From contig NZ_CP008874.1 in the NCBI RefSeq assembly GCF_001011115.1, positions 1,936,440 to 2,000,439 on the forward strand: a DNA stretch of 64,000 nt, in the 5' to 3' direction. The DNA comes from Halanaeroarchaeum sulfurireducens (GTDB lineage: Archaea; Halobacteriota; Halobacteria; Halobacteriales; Halobacteriaceae). This document shows positions 62,925 to 64,000 of this stretch, one piece after another; position 1 is the stretch's first letter, and each line of letters opens with the position of its first letter. The translations under genes were made by a program, and so were the position numbers. The notes beneath the pieces were generated by a model that saw only the letters and a program-made list of their open reading frames with translations, was not told the origin of the DNA and ran no database searches.

Positions 62925-63092
62925 TTACAGGTCGCGCGGCTGGACGGTCTTCCGACCGTTCTCCTCGGCACGCCGGCCAGCATCGTCGAGCAGGTCTTCG
63001 ACCTTCTCGTCGAGTGCGTCGTAGAAGTCCGACGCGACGTTTTTGTCAGCGAGTGCTTCCTTCACAGCGGCCTTGACGATTAGGTCTGCCAT
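62925..63092 (-). CDS. DUF1931-type small histone-fold protein
   Basis: A 55-residue protein reading MADLIVKAAVKEALADKNVA then FYDALDEKVEDLLDDAGRRA and ending GRKTVQPRDL. The helix-strand-helix layout and terminal TVQPRDL match archaeal histone-like DUF1931 members. Whether it binds DNA in haloarchaea, whose interior is near-saturated salt, is uncertain. It is monocistronic with a TATA box at the leaderless distance. Confidence 0.85.
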   Translation of the reverse strand: MADLIVKAAVKEALADKNVASDFYDALDEKVEDLLDDAGRRAEENGRKTVQPRDL

Positions 63093-63116
63093 ACGGGGAC
63101 AAATTCCCAGACGACC

Positions 63117-63126
63117 CTAATAAGAG
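63117..63126 (-). promoter_or_regulatory. TATA box of the DUF1931 gene
   Basis: CTCTTATTAG on the minus strand, 25-34 nt before the ATG at 63092. Confidence 0.5.
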
Positions 63127-63293
63127 TTGCCATAATCGGCAGGCTTAGCCGCCCTCCGGGCCCCACACGGCACCCAGTCCCGAAATAATATTGTCTCTCG
63201 AACCAATCATGTCATAGCACTCACGCGTTCCCGCAGGTCTCACCCACGCTCCCCCTCCCCGAACCGAAACCGACAGGGAACCCCGGAACCACA

Positions 63294-63542
63294 GTGACGT
63301 TCGTGCATCACGTGTACGTCCTCTCGTGTGCCGACGACACGCTCTACACCGGGTACACGACCGACGTCGAACGGCGTGTCGCCCAACACAACGCGGGAGA
63401 GGGCGCGAAATACACGCGGGGACGGACCCCCGTCGACCTCGTTCACGTGGAGACGTACGGATCGCGGTCCGCGGCCCTCTCCCGGGAGTACGAGATCAAA
63501 CAGCTCTCGCGCGCGGAAAAAGAGCGACTCGTCGAGGACTGA
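63294..63542 (+). CDS. GIY-YIG nuclease-superfamily protein
   Basis: An 82-residue single-domain protein. The motif appears as [20 protein letters not shown], followed by the conserved Arg in VERRVAQHN and the Glu/Lys region [16 protein letters not shown]. Short stand-alone members of this family (COG2827 type) are widespread and poorly characterised, and the first motif is degenerate (YVL/YTG). The start is a GTG; a second GTG lies 9 nt downstream. It is 45 nt upstream of the phosphohexomutase gene. Confidence 0.85.
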   Translation: MTFVHHVYVLSCADDTLYTGYTTDVERRVAQHNAGEGAKYTRGRTPVDLVHVETYGSRSAALSREYEIKQLSRAEKERLVED

Positions 63543-63587
63543 TGCCCGACCGGAGCGGTTTTGCCGGCTCACGTACAGTTCCCGGGC

Positions 63588-64000
63588 ATGGACGCGATTT
63601 CGTTCGGGACGTCCGGGTGGCGTGCCACCCTCGACGTCTTCACCGCCCCACGAGTCCGGATGGTCGGGCAGGCCACGGCCGATTACCTCGACGACGTGGG
63701 GAGCGGGGACGAATCGGTCGCCATCGGCTACGACGCGCGAGAGACCTCCCGCGGGTTCGCCGAAGAACTCGCCCGCGTCGTGGCGGCGAACGGTCACGAC
63801 GTGCTCCTGCCGGCCCGTGACTGTCCGACCCCGATGGTCGCCCACGCCATCGTCACTCGCGACCTCGCCGGCGGACTCGTCGTCACGGCCTCGCACAACC
63901 CGCCGGAGTACAACGGCGTGAAGTTCTTCCCGGGAAACGGCTCGCCACCGCTTCCCGACGTCACCGAGGCCATCGAGGCGAACCTCCGGGAGCCGGTCGC
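63588..64000 (+). CDS. Phosphoglucomutase/phosphomannomutase family, N-terminal part
   Basis: The gene is cut by the window end; 137 residues are visible. It begins MDAISFGTSGWRATLDVFTA, the usual alpha-D-phosphohexomutase N-terminus, and contains VAIGYDARETSRGFAE and the active-site phosphoserine loop VVTASHNPPEYNGVK. The family interconverts hexose 1- and 6-phosphates; glucose, mannose or glucosamine specificity cannot be decided from this part. Confidence 0.93.
   Translation, partial: MDAISFGTSGWRATLDVFTAPRVRMVGQATADYLDDVGSGDESVAIGYDARETSRGFAEELARVVAANGHDVLLPARDCPTPMVAHAIVTRDLAGGLVVTASHNPPEYNGVKFFPGNGSPPLPDVTEAIEANLREPV

Noticed and set aside
63093-63293. Possible gene or RNA in the spacer before the GIY-YIG gene
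   Set aside because: There is an AT-rich patch around 63185 and a TATA box for the DUF1931 gene, but no frame or stable structure that I could support.

Overview
The window is a chromosomal segment of a haloarchaeon (class Halobacteria). The evidence is high GC, strongly acidic predicted proteins, archaeal-only information-processing genes (TBP, thermosome, Orc1/Cdc6, PCNA, RfcC, PriL, Hjc, EndA, aIF1A, RIO1) and many genes with a TATA box 25-32 nt upstream of the start codon and no Shine-Dalgarno sequence, which indicates leaderless transcripts. It is mostly core genome; I saw no insertion sequence, prophage, CRISPR array, rRNA or tRNA gene.

Layout. 1-6.1 kb: pyrD, thiC and a one-base-overlapping pheS-pheT pair. 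6.3-12.1 kb: a tight four-gene minus-strand operon (Sec63-type Ski2 helicase, NucS-like/zinc-ribbon protein, endA, trpS), divergent from lpdA. 12.2-18.1 kb: lpdA, pheA, hsp20, leuS. 18.5-27.2 kb: alanine dehydrogenase/OCD-family enzyme, PPC-domain protein, thermosome, the aIF1A-RIO1-KH translation cluster, tyrS and a large DUF460 protein. 27.5-32.7 kb: fixABCX electron-bifurcation operon and formate-THF ligase. 32.8-37.4 kb: RNase Z, RfcC, tRNA G10 methyltransferase, TBP, HisG. 37.5-42.9 kb: an SAH-deaminase/SAH-hydrolase pair, Cdc6 and a secondary alcohol dehydrogenase. 42.9-51.1 kb: HhH-MutS ATPase, divergent TatC genes (one with a repetitive acidic extension, one a double TatC), NhaC antiporter, and an RHH regulator coupled to a queuosine-precursor transporter. 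51.1-58.3 kb: orphan PAS histidine kinase, RlmE-TRAM, and a TetR/COG1361/RND export cassette with a compact divergent promoter. 58.4-64 kb: pcna, hjc, priL, archaetidylserine decarboxylase, CBS protein, rpiA, DUF1931 histone-fold protein, GIY-YIG protein and the start of a phosphohexomutase.

The most unusual signal is non-coding. Two homologous ~400-bp spacers, one after leuS and one after ahcY, each fill the gap between convergent stop codons. Both are built from a series of hairpins whose stems differ in sequence but keep their pairing, and both end in the same 12-bp inverted repeat carrying T5 tracts on both strands. A third copy of the first half lies directly after the DUF460 stop codon. 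I read these as one family of structured 3'-end elements. Other leads are the NucS-N-domain/zinc-ribbon protein beside a Brr2/ASCC3-like helicase, the paired leader reading frames at the TetR/COG1361 promoter, an RfcC whose Walker B lacks the catalytic glutamate, and expandable repeats in TatC.

Limits: products were assigned by reading motifs and remembered family features, without database searches. Start codons were chosen from family N-termini and TATA spacing.
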